64,000 nt of DNA, from contig NZ_CP064653.1 of NCBI RefSeq assembly GCF_015711015.1, positions 992,001 through 1,056,000 on the forward strand, written 5' to 3'. How positions within the stretch are numbered: position 1 is the first letter of the stretch; every line of letters begins with the position of its first letter. This stretch comes from Methylomonas sp. LL1 (GTDB lineage Bacteria; Pseudomonadota; Gammaproteobacteria; Methylococcales; Methylomonadaceae). Shown in pieces: positions 36,101 to 45,088 of the stretch. Under the pieces are notes generated by a model. That model did no database searches. It saw nothing but the letters and a program-made list of their open reading frames with translations, and had not been told where the DNA came from. The translations under genes were made by a program, and so were the position numbers.

Positions 36101-37029
36101 GCCGAAGAACCTATGTCAACCGGGCTTACGAGATAGCGACCAATACCCAGAGGGCCGAAATCGTCGGCAAAATCCCGCAGGATGATTGGCGTTTGGCGGT
36201 ACCCACCGCGGACAAATATACCAAGCTATTGCGGCGCGTGATGGCGACCGGGAAAGTCGAGCAATTGGAGGCACAATTGCTCGACGCCGACGGCGGTTCC
36301 CATTACTTTTCCATGCATTTTGTGCCGGAATACGACGAACATGACCAAGTCAACGGTGTGCTGGCGTTCGGTGCCGACATTACCGAACTCAAAACCGCCG
36401 AACGCCGCCGCGTGGAGGCGCGCGAAGACGAGCGAAAGCTGCTCGCGCGCGAATTGCACGACGATTTGGGACAACGCTTGACGGCATTGCGTCTGGATGT
36501 TGCCTTGCTGGAACTGAAGTTTGGAAAGAATGACCCCGAGTTGTTAGCGAAAATAAAGGAAATGGACGCCGCCGTGGGCGAGACTTTTAAGATCATCCGT
36601 AGCCTGTTGACCATGTTGAGACCGGCCATATTGGATATGGGCTTGGTTCCGGCCATGGAATGGTTGGTCTCAGAATTTCGTAAAAGAACCCAAGTTGCGT
36701 GCAGATTGCAGCTTCCCGAGCAAAAACTTGCTCTGAACGAAGCCCAATCCATCGCGATATTCCGTATCGTTCAGGAATCGCTGACCAACATCGTCAAGTA
36801 TGCTCAGGCCAGTAAAGTCAGCATCGTCCTGACTCGGGAGGATGGCGCTTACTGCCTGGACATCCAAGACGACGGCAAGGGTTTCGACCTCGGTGCCGCT
36901 AAAAAAATGGGAGCGTTCGGCCTGAAAGGTATAGAGGAGCGGGTCCAAGTGTTGGGCGGCAAACTGACCATCGAAACCGCACCTAGACATGGGGTGAGAT
37001 TGACAATCCAATTACCTCGGTGGGGTTGA
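33193..37029 (+). CDS. Cytoplasmic multi-PAS/GAF histidine kinase (NarX/UhpB-type catalytic core)
   Basis: 1278 residues, no membrane segment. Order: five PAS domains (each closing with a DITERK-type motif near residues 150, 275, 400, 520 and 640), one GAF domain (about 655-825), two more PAS domains (about 830-1070), then a HisKA_3 dimerisation domain with phosphoacceptor His in LARELHDDLGQRLTALRLD. An HATPase_c domain follows, with VQESLTNIVKYAQASKV (N box) and DDGKGFDLG (G box). Such kinases phosphorylate LuxR/NarL-type response regulators. None is adjacent. PAS2 and PAS5 share VNDQACR and LGY-RDELL motifs, pointing to internal duplication. It probably senses a soluble or redox cue. Confidence 0.92.
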   Translation: MEICNIESCGEVAGRRLAEQRLSERERHYHDILHNLSDAIYLVEVTEDDRFRYLETNRAFEAMMGMAEDGMLGKCVGEVLRASGAETSAENAIAKFHRCLELGHAISGEITLDTPSGRRILNSTLTPLFDDAGRIDRILGVSRDVTASKLAERLNDFLGFALNQANDAVFLIDPKADHRFRYVNDQACRSLGYGRDELLGMSVPDIDPYVDLEAARNIDEQIRKQTSFRFETFHRRKDGQVFPVEISGTEIEHDGQTMALSIVRDITERKAAEAALRASEERMRLFFERQLVGMAITSPEKGWLKANDKICKMFGYSREELAKLTWADLTYPDDLPADVAQFERMLSGKIDSYAMEKRYLHKDGRIVFINLSVGCVRREDGAVDYVLALLEDITERKRFELDRKLLTEILEQSPDFVGTVDMQGQLGYHNLAARRMVGLADDADVTQLSISDMHPKWVTKLIMETALPIALEQGVWRGETALLHRDGREISVQQTIMLHRDADGKPKGTSTIMQDITERKHMEEQLKLKEFALEYAQDAVYLMVPNGRFAYVNDQACRALGYSRDELLKLTPFDIDPDITPESNLGLQEEVQTQGLISFETHHKRRDGSVFPVEIRGSRFDYQGQVFLLALASDISERKRMEEERLAHLHFFESMDRVNRALQGSNDLEIVLNNVLDTVLAIFDCDRAFLCHPCDPKADSWSVPFEKTKPEFPGAQALGMAMPMDADMAKTFSLLLDTDGPVTQGAGNQHPLPKEVSETFGIKSHMAVAVYPKGDKPWRFGIHQCSRTRAWTADEQKLFQEIGRHLADALTGLLVYRSLQTSEREFRTLAENMPDTLIRYDREGRRTYINPALVRISAVREEQMIGLTQQESNPFTMPEIYQLALEHTLATGERSELELPIPTPLGDIRTNLIIIAAERAADGQISGAITIGHDITERKQAEALLVQRELEFRTLAENSPDAIIRYDRDCRRTYVNRAYEIATNTQRAEIVGKIPQDDWRLAVPTADKYTKLLRRVMATGKVEQLEAQLLDADGGSHYFSMHFVPEYDEHDQVNGVLAFGADITELKTAERRRVEAREDERKLLARELHDDLGQRLTALRLDVALLELKFGKNDPELLAKIKEMDAAVGETFKIIRSLLTMLRPAILDMGLVPAMEWLVSEFRKRTQVACRLQLPEQKLALNEAQSIAIFRIVQESLTNIVKYAQASKVSIVLTREDGAYCLDIQDDGKGFDLGAAKKMGAFGLKGIEERVQVLGGKLTIETAPRHGVRLTIQLPRWG

Positions 37030-37257
37030 GGGGATAGTCGGCGTATTAACCTCGGCCTCGACGCACGATAGCCAAGTCGTTATCCCCTCACAGCCGACGC
37101 GATCGCTGAGAGTCAGTTTAGAGTTGCTTTGGTCAACCAATCTGTTTCAGGTTAGCTGGAGCTCGATAAGCTTCCGGTGCGCGAGACCACAATACAGGCG
37201 GTGACCGGGATTTTAAGCATTAACGTACAATTACTTCCTAATTCTGTGAGGAACTCT

Positions 37258-38508
37258 CTAACCCGCCAGCCTGGTATCAAAGGGTTCAACCGTAACCATG
37301 TCGCCGGCAGCCACGCCGGTGCAGTCGTTATCCAATACGATAAAACAATTCGCCAGACTGGCCACCTTGAGTTGGTGCGAGTCTTGTTGGCCTGCAGGTT
37401 TCACCGTGAATTCGCCGGGAGCGATTTGGCTCAGTATGCCGCGTTGATATTCCCGCCGGCCAGGAGATTTGCGCAAGGGGTTGTCGCAACGCGCTCGCAG
37501 TTGCAACGGTCTTGAAGGCGATAAGCCGGCCAGTTGCAGTAGGGCCGGTTTGACGAATTGTTCGTATGTCACCAATACAGCCACCGGGTTACCCGGCAAT
37601 CCGAAAAACCAGCATCGGCCAATCCGGCCAAACGCCAATGGCTTGCCCGGCTTGATCGCCAGCTTCCAGAAATTGACCTGGCCGCATTTTTCCAAGGTTT
37701 GCCGGATAAAATCAGCTTCACCGACGGAGGCGCCGCCGGTGGAAATTAACACGTCAAATTGTTGCGCCGCCGAGCTCAAGGTCTGTTCCAACAGGGATTG
37801 ATCGTCTTTGATCACGCCTAAGTCCGTAATGGAATGACTAGGGTCGCTTAATAAACCAGCCAGCATATAACGGTTGCTATCGTAGATTTGTCCGGGTTGC
37901 GGGACTTGGCCCAAGGCCGTCAATTCATCGCCGGTGGAGAAAAAGCCGACTTTTAATTGCCGCTTTACTACCAATTCAGCAATGCCGGCCGCGGCCAGCA
38001 GTCCCAGGTCGCTGGCATGCAGTTTTTTGGGTGCTTGGATCAGTTGCTGTTGCAGCATGACATCGCTGCCGGCGGCGCGGATGTTTTTGAAGGGCTGGCT
38101 GTCGCCGGGCAAGGTAATTTGTGCGCCATGGCGAATAACTTGCTCCTGTGTAATCACGCTGTCGGCAAATTCAGGCAACACGGCGCCGGTGAAAATTCGC
38201 ACGCATTGATTTTTTTCCGCCGTGCCGGTAAAGGGTTTTCCCGCCCAGGAGGTGCCGACCACCTCTAAGTTTAAAGGCTGGTTTTCAACCAAATCCGCGC
38301 TGGAAAATGCATAACCATCCATCGCGGCATTGGCTTGCGGTGGAATATCGATTGGCGAGTAGAGGGTTTCGGCCAGCGCCCGGCCCAAGGCTTGCGGTAG
38401 TTTGATGCGTTCATGCTCGCTAATGCTTTCTATGGCGTTACCAATGTTTGACAACGCTTCTTCAACGGACAGAAGCTTGGCCGTTTGGGGATAACAAATT
38501 TCGGTCAC
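37258..38508 (-). CDS. moeA: Molybdopterin molybdenumtransferase MoeA
   Basis: 416 residues from a GTG at 38508 (MTEICYPQTAKLLSVEEAL). This start makes a GTGA overlap with the mobB stop; upstream in-frame residues show no family likeness. MoeA inserts molybdate into adenylylated molybdopterin. Seen: PPQANAAMDGYAF, the substrate-binding loop, GVIKDDQSLLEQTL, DVLISTGGASVGEADF and the binding motif GLPGNPVAVLVTYEQFV. Paired with mobB, it completes molybdenum cofactor maturation. Confidence 0.95.
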   Translation of the reverse strand: MTEICYPQTAKLLSVEEALSNIGNAIESISEHERIKLPQALGRALAETLYSPIDIPPQANAAMDGYAFSSADLVENQPLNLEVVGTSWAGKPFTGTAEKNQCVRIFTGAVLPEFADSVITQEQVIRHGAQITLPGDSQPFKNIRAAGSDVMLQQQLIQAPKKLHASDLGLLAAAGIAELVVKRQLKVGFFSTGDELTALGQVPQPGQIYDSNRYMLAGLLSDPSHSITDLGVIKDDQSLLEQTLSSAAQQFDVLISTGGASVGEADFIRQTLEKCGQVNFWKLAIKPGKPLAFGRIGRCWFFGLPGNPVAVLVTYEQFVKPALLQLAGLSPSRPLQLRARCDNPLRKSPGRREYQRGILSQIAPGEFTVKPAGQQDSHQLKVASLANCFIVLDNDCTGVAAGDMVTVEPFDTRLAG

Positions 38509-39026
38509 GTTTGAGGCTCGAAAAAATGATGGAAAATAAAGTCGGCTATAGCATCGGGATGATTCAAATCCAGACAAGGCAGGTGTTCCGGCGTGTCCAA
38601 TAGCCGGTCGCTGGCAATGGCAATGATGCTGCCGTCATGGGGATAAAGCAAATCCTTACCTAAACCGGGGCGATGCAGTTCTATCTTGGCGAACTTTTCA
38701 TGCCGAAAGCCTTCGATCAGAATCAAATCCAATTCATCGACGGGAAAGGCGGCTAGTTGCTCCCGTAAACCGATTTGGCGTTGCGGACTGAATTCCGTAA
38801 TCAACGCCCGCCGATAAGGCGATACGATCATCACCGGGCTGGCACCGGCCAAACGAAGTTGATAGCTGTCCTTGCCGGGATAATCGATTTCAAAGTCATG
38901 GTGACTATGTTTAATGACGCCGACCCGCAATCCGCGCTGCTTTAAAATCGGTATCAGTTTGGTCAGTAAACTGGTTTTGCCGGTGCCGCTGTAAGCGGCA
39001 AAACCTAGAATGGGAGGCGAGGGCAT
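38505..39026 (-). CDS. mobB: Molybdopterin-guanine dinucleotide biosynthesis protein MobB
   Basis: 173 residues. MobB is a GTP-binding partner of MobA in forming the guanine dinucleotide form of the molybdenum cofactor. The P-loop is GFAAYSGTGKTSLLTKLI at the N-terminus. KHSHHDFEIDYPGKDSY and DLILIEGFRHEKFAKIELHR (quoted as LILIEGFRHEKFAKIEL) are family-typical. It is the first gene of the mobB-moeA operon, with a 4-nt stop/start overlap. Confidence 0.94.
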   Translation of the reverse strand: MPSPPILGFAAYSGTGKTSLLTKLIPILKQRGLRVGVIKHSHHDFEIDYPGKDSYQLRLAGASPVMIVSPYRRALITEFSPQRQIGLREQLAAFPVDELDLILIEGFRHEKFAKIELHRPGLGKDLLYPHDGSIIAIASDRLLDTPEHLPCLDLNHPDAIADFIFHHFFEPQT

Positions 39027-39106
39027 CGGCTAACTCGGTGGCTGTGAATGGACCGGCATTCTAAGGTATTATGCCCGACTGTTGTTGCTGTTTGCCGGGA
39101 GAAAAA

Positions 39107-39607
39107 GTGATTCGCATTTTGTTGCTGTTGGTGCCGGCGATACTGTTGTACCTTGCCTTTCGTCGACTGCGGAAATTACCGCCATCAGAGATTGGTGGGC
39201 GGCTAAAAAAATTCGGCTGGATCCTGGTCATTTTATTGCTGCTGGTGCTGGCCGGCAGCGGCAAACTGAATGTAGTGTTTGCCATGCTGGGGGTGGCAAT
39301 TGCATTTATCGTGCGATTGATGCCGGCAATTTTGCATTATGCTCCGCAACTGCATCGTTTGTGGCTGTTATTCGTTAGCGATAAGCAACGGCAAAATCAA
39401 CAACAGTCCTCCTACCGTCCGCCGCGCGGCGGCGGCATGAGCAAAACCGAAGCCTTGGACGTGTTGGGTTTGAAGCCCGGCGCCAGCGAAAAAGACATCA
39501 TCGAAGCCCATCGTAAACTAATATCCAAACTGCATCCGGATCGCGGCGGTTCGGACTATTTGGCGGCACAGATCAATTTAGCCAAAAAGGTCTTGCTCAA
39601 CCACTGA
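39107..39607 (+). CDS. Membrane-anchored J-domain protein (TIM14/DjlA-like topology)
   Basis: 166 residues from the GTG at 39107, which follows GGGAG by 5 nt; an ATG at 39071 would add 12 residues containing four adjacent cysteines. Two or three N-terminal membrane segments (ILLLLVPAILLYLAF; FGWILVILLLLVLAG; FAMLGVAIAFIVRLM) precede a C-terminal short J domain: KTEALDVLGLKPGASEKDIIEAHRKL and the HPD motif in KLHPDRGGSDYLA. It should recruit a DnaK-type ATPase to the inner membrane. The specific role is unknown. It is transcribed divergently from mobB. Confidence 0.85.
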   Translation: MIRILLLLVPAILLYLAFRRLRKLPPSEIGGRLKKFGWILVILLLLVLAGSGKLNVVFAMLGVAIAFIVRLMPAILHYAPQLHRLWLLFVSDKQRQNQQQSSYRPPRGGGMSKTEALDVLGLKPGASEKDIIEAHRKLISKLHPDRGGSDYLAAQINLAKKVLLNH

Positions 39608-40050
39608 GTGCCGATATCCAACTTTATTTTAGCAAAATCCAAAAAAATATTAATCAAAACAAGTATTTGCTTTTAGTTTGTCGCAATTTGACAACAGGCA
39701 GCCAGCGATTAGTCCGCCTGAAAATTATTTGAATTGTTTAGCAAAATCAATTGATAACATAATTATTTTAAAGTTATACTGGCACTAAGCCTTGAAAGGC
39801 GTTATGCTAAAACCCGTGATTGGAAAGCAACTGTGTTGTCGAAATGGCACACTTGTGTTAACGGGCTTCCAAGCCTTTAACGCCTTGGTTTAAACCGTTG
39901 TGTGCGATAAAACAAAAACCTGATTTGAGTCAAGTCAAACTCCGACCACTAACGTCAGTATATGTAAGGGCGTTAAAAAACAAGGCAAGCCGATAAAACC
40001 ACCCATAATGTAAGCCAATTGACCAAAAGCCTCAAACCTGGAGAAGAGTC
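39608..40050 (+). promoter_or_regulatory. Long leader/upstream region of rpoS with a large inverted repeat
   Basis: 443 nt precede rpoS. The region is AT-rich to about 39780. It then holds AAGGCGTTA (39796-39804) pairing perfectly with TAACGCCTT (39878-39886), and inside it TTGGAAAGC (39820-39828) against GCTTCCAA (39865-39872). This could fold as a two-tier stem in the 5' UTR and control translation, as the E. coli rpoS leader does. No sequence match to known sRNA targets is claimed. Confidence 0.5.
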
Positions 40051-41037
40051 ATGATGGAAGAAGCGATAGATATAACTAAAGAGCTGGAAATGGACATTCC
40101 CCATCTCATGTCATTCGACGATATTGAGGATGACAGCCCCGAGATCGATTCTACCGAGAACTTGAAATTGGCCGAAGTTGAAATCGGCGATACTCTGAGC
40201 GAAACCAGCTTCGATGCCACCCGCGCTTATCTGAATGAGCTGAGTAAATCGCATTTATTGACGGCCGACGAAGAAAAGGTCTACGGCAAACGCGCTTTGG
40301 CGGGCGACTCGGATGCACGGAAAATTATGATAGAGAGCAATCTGCGTTTGGTGGTAAAAATATCCCGCCGCTATTTAAACCGGGGCTTACCGCTACTGGA
40401 TTTAATCGAAGAGGGCAATTTGGGTTTGATTCGGGCCGTGGAAAAATTCGACCCGGAACGGGGCTTTCGCTTTTCAACCTATGCCACTTGGTGGATCAGG
40501 CAGACTATAGAGCGGGCCATCATGAATCAAACCCGCACCATTCGCTTGCCGATCCACATCGTCAAGGAAATGAACGTTTACCTGAAAGCCCAGCGCAATC
40601 TGGCCCAGCATCTGGATCACGAGCCTACCGCCGACGATATTGCCAAGCATCTGGACAAGCCGGTCAAAACCGTCAATAAAATGCTGAAACTGAACGAACG
40701 CGTCAGTTCGGTTGATGTTTCCTACGGCAAGGATTTCGATAAACCTTTACTGGAAACCATCTCCGAAGAGGAAAGCCGTTCGCCCGCCGAAATTCTGCAA
40801 GACAATCTGATCCAAACCAACGTCACCCACTGGGTCTATCAACTGGCCGATAAACAGCGGGAGGTGATTTGCCGCCGCTACGGTTTATGTGGTTTCGAAA
40901 GCGCAACCCTGGAACAAGTGGCGCTGGAACTGGGCGTTACCCGCGAGCGCGTCAGACAAATTCAGATGGATGGCTTAAAACGCCTGAAAGAAATTTTGGA
41001 AGATACGGGCTATTCATTCGAATCGATTTTTAACTAA
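40051..41037 (+). CDS. rpoS: RNA polymerase sigma factor RpoS (stationary phase/general stress)
   Basis: 328 residues. Sigma-70 group 2 with regions 1.2 ([21 protein letters not shown]), 2 ([38 protein letters not shown] and [16 protein letters not shown], cited here in shortened form as [12 protein letters not shown]), 3 and 4 ([20 protein letters not shown]). The short acidic N-terminus lacks region 1.1, and overall length matches RpoS rather than RpoD or RpoH. A GGAGAAG site precedes the ATG. nlpD, the usual upstream neighbour, is absent; a J-domain gene and a long leader are there instead. Confidence 0.93.
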   Translation: MMEEAIDITKELEMDIPHLMSFDDIEDDSPEIDSTENLKLAEVEIGDTLSETSFDATRAYLNELSKSHLLTADEEKVYGKRALAGDSDARKIMIESNLRLVVKISRRYLNRGLPLLDLIEEGNLGLIRAVEKFDPERGFRFSTYATWWIRQTIERAIMNQTRTIRLPIHIVKEMNVYLKAQRNLAQHLDHEPTADDIAKHLDKPVKTVNKMLKLNERVSSVDVSYGKDFDKPLLETISEEESRSPAEILQDNLIQTNVTHWVYQLADKQREVICRRYGLCGFESATLEQVALELGVTRERVRQIQMDGLKRLKEILEDTGYSFESIFN

Positions 41038-41073
41038 AGTCCGCCGATTCCCCATATCCCGGACCGAAATGTT

Positions 41074-41123
41074 CGTTGATTGAGCGGAACCGATGCGTTG
41101 GCTTCGGCTCCGCTCAGTCAACG
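41074..41123. repeat. REP-like hairpin, family B, between rpoS and dnaQ
   Basis: CGTTGATTGAGCGG (41074-41087) pairs with CCGCTCAGTCAACG (41110-41123) with a single G-T position. The loop contains TTGGCTTCGG. The arm and loop share GGCTTCGGCTCCGCTCAG with the nested repeat at 28460-28599. It lies between convergent genes and may act as a terminator for both. Confidence 0.75.
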
Positions 41124-41146
41124 GGAAATCCGCAAGACCGCAAAGT

Positions 41147-41869
41147 TTAATCTTGCAGCCAAAGGCAACCGCCAGCCACCTTAGCGATTTTGTCTAGGCG
41201 TTGTTGATGAGCGGCCAGCTCCTCTTCGTCGCAACTAATCACTTTTAGCCTTGGACGGTCGGCGGATAAGCGCACGATAGTTTGTTGCTCGCCACCGCCG
41301 GCATTATCGCTTTCCTCCAGCAACGAAGCCTGACCGCCGGTCATGATCAGATAGACGTCGGCCAGAATCTCGGCATCCAGTAACGCGCCATGCAAGTCCC
41401 TATGACTGTTGTCTATGCCGTAGCGCTTGCACAATGCGTCCAGACTATTGCGCGCACCGGGATGTTTTTTGCGGGCGTAGGCCAGGGTATCGAATACCGT
41501 GCTGTTGCTTTCCACCGAGCCGGTCTGGTGTCCCAATAGGGATAATTCGTGATTCAAAAAACCGACGTCAAACGGTGCGTTATGGATGATCAATTCCGCG
41601 CCCTTGGTAAAGGCTAAAAAGTCGTCCACTACCGCGGCAAAGCGCGGCTTGTCTTGCAGAAATTCGTTGGTGATGCCATGCACTTCAATCGCACCGGCAT
41701 CGATTTCACGGTCCGGATTCAGATAGACATGAAAACGGTTCTGCGTCAGGCGGCGATTGATCAATTCCACGCAGCCGATTTCGATAATTTTGTGGCCTTC
41801 CTTGGGATTAATGCCGGTGGTTTCGGTGTCTAGCACCACCTGGCGTATGGATTTTGAGGTTTTCGGCAT
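41147..41869 (-). CDS. dnaQ: DNA polymerase III epsilon subunit (proofreading exonuclease)
   Basis: 240 residues. DEDDh exonuclease: Exo I VVLDTETTGINP with Asp and Glu, Exo II IIHNAPFDVGFLNHEL, and Exo III HRDLHGALLDAEILADVY with the His and Asp. The C-terminal about 60 residues, which bind the polymerase alpha subunit, are present. It removes misincorporated bases. It lies 13 nt downstream of ppk1 and may share its transcript. Confidence 0.95.
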   Translation of the reverse strand: MPKTSKSIRQVVLDTETTGINPKEGHKIIEIGCVELINRRLTQNRFHVYLNPDREIDAGAIEVHGITNEFLQDKPRFAAVVDDFLAFTKGAELIIHNAPFDVGFLNHELSLLGHQTGSVESNSTVFDTLAYARKKHPGARNSLDALCKRYGIDNSHRDLHGALLDAEILADVYLIMTGGQASLLEESDNAGGGEQQTIVRLSADRPRLKVISCDEEELAAHQQRLDKIAKVAGGCLWLQD

Positions 41870-41882
41870 ACGGTCGGATTGA

Positions 41883-43967
41883 TTATTGGCAAAAAGTTTT
41901 CAGCAGTTCGGTTTGCACCTGAAACACCGGCTGATCGCCCGGCGTGGCGCGCAAATATTGGCCGTTGGTTTGCAGTAACCAGGCTTGCGAATTGTCCTTC
42001 AGATTGGCATGCAGATCGTTGATGATACGTTCGCTAATCCGTTTATCGGCAATCGGGAAGCACACTTCCACTCGGCGAAACAAATTACGGTTCATCAGGT
42101 CGGCGCTGGAGGCATAAACCGCCCAATCGCCGCCGTTGTAAAACGCGTAGATCCGGGTATGTTCCAAAAAGCGGCCGACAATCGAGCGCACCTCGATGTT
42201 GTCCGACACGCCGGGTACCCCCGGCCGCAGACAACAAATCCCACGCACGATCATTTTGATTTCCACCCCGGCCTGAGAGGCCCGATACAGGGCTTGTATG
42301 GCTTGCTCCTCGACCACGGCGTTGACCTTGATAATGATTTTGGCCGGTTTGCCCTTTTTGGCCTGCTCGATTTCCTTGTCCACCATTTTTAGCAAACCGT
42401 AGTGCAGGGTGAACGGCGATTGCAGCAGCTTATTCAGTTTGCTGACTTTACCCAGACTGGTCAATTGCATGAATACCCGCCGCACATCTTCGCTGAGCTC
42501 TTTTTCACAGGTAAACAGGCCGTAATCGGTATATAGGCGGGCGGTCTTGGGGTGGTAGTTGCCGGTGCCGAGGTGCACGTAATTGCGCAGGGTGCTGCCT
42601 TCCTTGCGCAGTACCATGCACATCTTGGCGTGGGTTTTATAGCCCACCACGCCGTAAACCACATGGGCGGCGGCTTCCTGTAGCTTGGCCGCCAGACCGA
42701 TGTTGTCTTTTTCGTCGAAACGGGCGCGCAGTTCGATTACTACCGTTACTTCCTTGCCGGCGCGCGCGGCCTTGATCAAGGCCGCCACGATCGGCGAATC
42801 GACGCCGGTACGGTACAAGGTTTGTTTGATGGCTAATACATCCGGATCGGCGGCGGCTTGGCGAATGAAGTCCACGACCGGCATAAAGGATTCATAGGGA
42901 TGATGCAGCAAAATATCCTGTTTTCGGATGCTGGCGAATATATCCTTGTTACGTCCCATAGCCGAAGGTACGCCGGGTTTGAACGGCAAAAACTTCAGGT
43001 CGGGCCGATCGACCATGGCATAGATCGCTTGAATACGGCTCAGATTGACCGGGCCATTGGCCAGAAACATGCGATCGGCGGTGAGTTCGAACCGAGCCAG
43101 CAAAAAATTGACGGTTTCTTCCGGACAATTGGCATCGATCTCCAGCCTAACTTCGTCGCCGTAATTGCGCATGGCCAACTCGCCTTCGACCGCCAGCATC
43201 AAATCGTCTATTGCGTCATCGTCGACGAAAAAATCACTGTTACGGGTTACCCTGAATTGGTAACAGCCCTTGACTGTCATGCCGTTGAACAGTTCGGAGA
43301 CGAACTCGTGAATGATGGATGATAAAAATACAAAATCGTGCGGACCGTTGTCGGTTTCGGTGACCGGCAATTGTATGATGCGTGGCAAGGCGCGCGGTGC
43401 TTGCAAAATGGCGCGGCCGCTATTGCGGCCGAAAGCGTCCTTGCCGGTCAGGGAAATAATGAAATTTAAACTCTTATTCAGGATGCGTGGAAAGGGATGG
43501 GCTGAATCCAGTCCGACAGGCGTCAGAATCGGTAACAATTCTTCATTGAAATATTTTTCCAGCCAGGCTTTTTGTGTAAGACTCCAATTATCTCGCCGCA
43601 GAAAGCGGATGTTTTGGGTTTCCAGGCGCGGAATCAATACATCATTCAGCACCCGATATTGTTCGGCTACCAGTTCATGGGCCTTGATGGATATTTTTTC
43701 AAACTGTTCCTGAATGCTCAAGCCATCCGCGCTGATGAGGGTGGCATCCATTTCAGCCATTTGCAGCAAGCTGGCGACCCGCACCTCGTAAAATTCATCC
43801 AGATTGGAACAGGAAATACATAGATAATTCAACCGCTCCAGCAGTGGCAGATTTTCATCCAGCGCCTGCGCCAACACGCGCACATTGAATTCCAGCAGGC
43901 TTTGTTCGCGGTTGATGTAAAGCTCGGGACTGTTAAGTTCCGGTACGCTGATTTTCGCGCTATTCAT
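41883..43967 (-). CDS. ppk1: Polyphosphate kinase 1
   Basis: 694 residues from the ATG at 43967 (MNSAKISVPELNSPELYINRE); an earlier start at 44018 adds residues without likeness to the family. The four PPK1 domains are present, with the N domain INREQSLLEFNVRVLAQA, the catalytic half DVLAIKQTLYRTGVDSPIVAAL, ELRARFDEKDNIG and the autophosphorylated His in VVGYKTHAKMCMV. It makes polyphosphate reversibly from ATP. A membrane pyrophosphatase elsewhere in the window fits an energy economy using inorganic phosphates. Confidence 0.96.
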   Translation of the reverse strand: MNSAKISVPELNSPELYINREQSLLEFNVRVLAQALDENLPLLERLNYLCISCSNLDEFYEVRVASLLQMAEMDATLISADGLSIQEQFEKISIKAHELVAEQYRVLNDVLIPRLETQNIRFLRRDNWSLTQKAWLEKYFNEELLPILTPVGLDSAHPFPRILNKSLNFIISLTGKDAFGRNSGRAILQAPRALPRIIQLPVTETDNGPHDFVFLSSIIHEFVSELFNGMTVKGCYQFRVTRNSDFFVDDDAIDDLMLAVEGELAMRNYGDEVRLEIDANCPEETVNFLLARFELTADRMFLANGPVNLSRIQAIYAMVDRPDLKFLPFKPGVPSAMGRNKDIFASIRKQDILLHHPYESFMPVVDFIRQAAADPDVLAIKQTLYRTGVDSPIVAALIKAARAGKEVTVVIELRARFDEKDNIGLAAKLQEAAAHVVYGVVGYKTHAKMCMVLRKEGSTLRNYVHLGTGNYHPKTARLYTDYGLFTCEKELSEDVRRVFMQLTSLGKVSKLNKLLQSPFTLHYGLLKMVDKEIEQAKKGKPAKIIIKVNAVVEEQAIQALYRASQAGVEIKMIVRGICCLRPGVPGVSDNIEVRSIVGRFLEHTRIYAFYNGGDWAVYASSADLMNRNLFRRVEVCFPIADKRISERIINDLHANLKDNSQAWLLQTNGQYLRATPGDQPVFQVQTELLKTFCQ

Positions 43968-44105
43968 AATAATGGAGTGTGAATCAAGGTAGGTTAGGGT
44001 AGTCGAATTATAGAGCAATTCGTGGCGCCCGATGGTTAAGCTTGCCTGCTCGGGATTGGCTGATTTGTTATAATCGGCGCATCTTTATTCAGTTTCCGGC
44101 CCGTC

Positions 44106-44996
44106 ATGAATTTTCCAACCATAGAGTCCCAAGTTGGCAATACCCCGTTAGTGCGCTTACAACGTCTACCGGGCGCAACCAGTAATATTATTTTAGCCAA
44201 GCTGGAAGGCAATAATCCGGCCGGTTCGGTCAAGGATAGACCCGCCCTGAGCATGATCAAACATGCCGAAGCGCGTGGCGAAATCAAGCCCGGCGATCGT
44301 TTGATCGAAGCCACCAGCGGCAATACCGGTATCGCGCTGGCAATGGCGGCCGCGATCAAAGGTTATAAAATGACGCTGATTATGCCCGACAATATGAGCT
44401 CCGAACGCATTGCCTCAATGAAAGCCTACGGGGCCGAGATCATACTGACGCCGGCCGCCGGCAGCATGGAAGCGGCGATCGATCTGGCTCGCGGCATGGA
44501 AGCGGAGGGACAGGGTAAAATCCTCGATCAATTCGCAAATCCCGATAATCCGCGCGCACATTACGAAGGTACAGGCCCTGAAATCTGGCGCGATACCGAA
44601 GGCAAGATCACCCATTTCGTCAGCGCCATGGGTACCACCGGCACCATCATGGGCACATCCCGTTATTTGAAAGAACAAAATCCCGCTGTCAACATCGTCG
44701 GCGTCCAACCGGAAGGCGCGTCGAAAATACCCGGCATTCGGCGCTGGCCGCGGGAATATCTGCCTAAAATCTATGATGATCAACGCGTCGATCAAATCAT
44801 CGAAGTCAATCAGCTCGATGCCGAAAATACCACGCGTGCACTGGCCGCCGAGGAAGGTATTTTTGCCGGCGTATCATCCGGCGGCGCGGTATTTGCCGCC
44901 TTGCAATTATCCAAGCAACTGGAAAACGCCATCATCGTGGCGATCATCTGCGATCGCGGTGACCGTTACTTATCCACCGGCGTGTTTCCAACCTGA
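44106..44996 (+). CDS. cysM: Cysteine synthase B (O-acetylserine/thiosulfate sulfhydrylase)
   Basis: 296 residues, PLP fold type II. The PLP lysine is in NNPAGSVKDRPAL, the phosphate-binding loop in EATSGNTGIALAMAAAIKGY, and FVSAMGTTGTIMGTSRYL follows. CysM-type features include ILDQFANPDNPRAHYEGTGPEI and GIRRWPREYLP. It makes cysteine from O-acetylserine with sulfide, or S-sulfocysteine with thiosulfate. It is divergent from ppk1, and rlmD follows after 92 nt. Confidence 0.95.
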   Translation: MNFPTIESQVGNTPLVRLQRLPGATSNIILAKLEGNNPAGSVKDRPALSMIKHAEARGEIKPGDRLIEATSGNTGIALAMAAAIKGYKMTLIMPDNMSSERIASMKAYGAEIILTPAAGSMEAAIDLARGMEAEGQGKILDQFANPDNPRAHYEGTGPEIWRDTEGKITHFVSAMGTTGTIMGTSRYLKEQNPAVNIVGVQPEGASKIPGIRRWPREYLPKIYDDQRVDQIIEVNQLDAENTTRALAAEEGIFAGVSSGGAVFAALQLSKQLENAIIVAIICDRGDRYLSTGVFPT

Positions 44997-45088
44997 AATC
45001 CTTAATCCGGCGGAACCGCCCCTCAAAATTAACGCCTTCAACGTCGGATTACGCTCTGGCGAGCTTATTTGATTTATGTATTTAAAAT

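Noticed and set aside
33193..37029. PAS kinase as partner of the HD-GYP regulator at 48118
   Set aside because: Its HisKA_3 core normally pairs with NarL-type regulators, and the genes are 11 kb apart.
39071..39106. N-terminal CCCC cysteine cluster on the J-domain protein
   Set aside because: The GTG at 39107 has a GGGAG site at proper distance and gives a family-like membrane start; the cysteine codons are probably untranslated.
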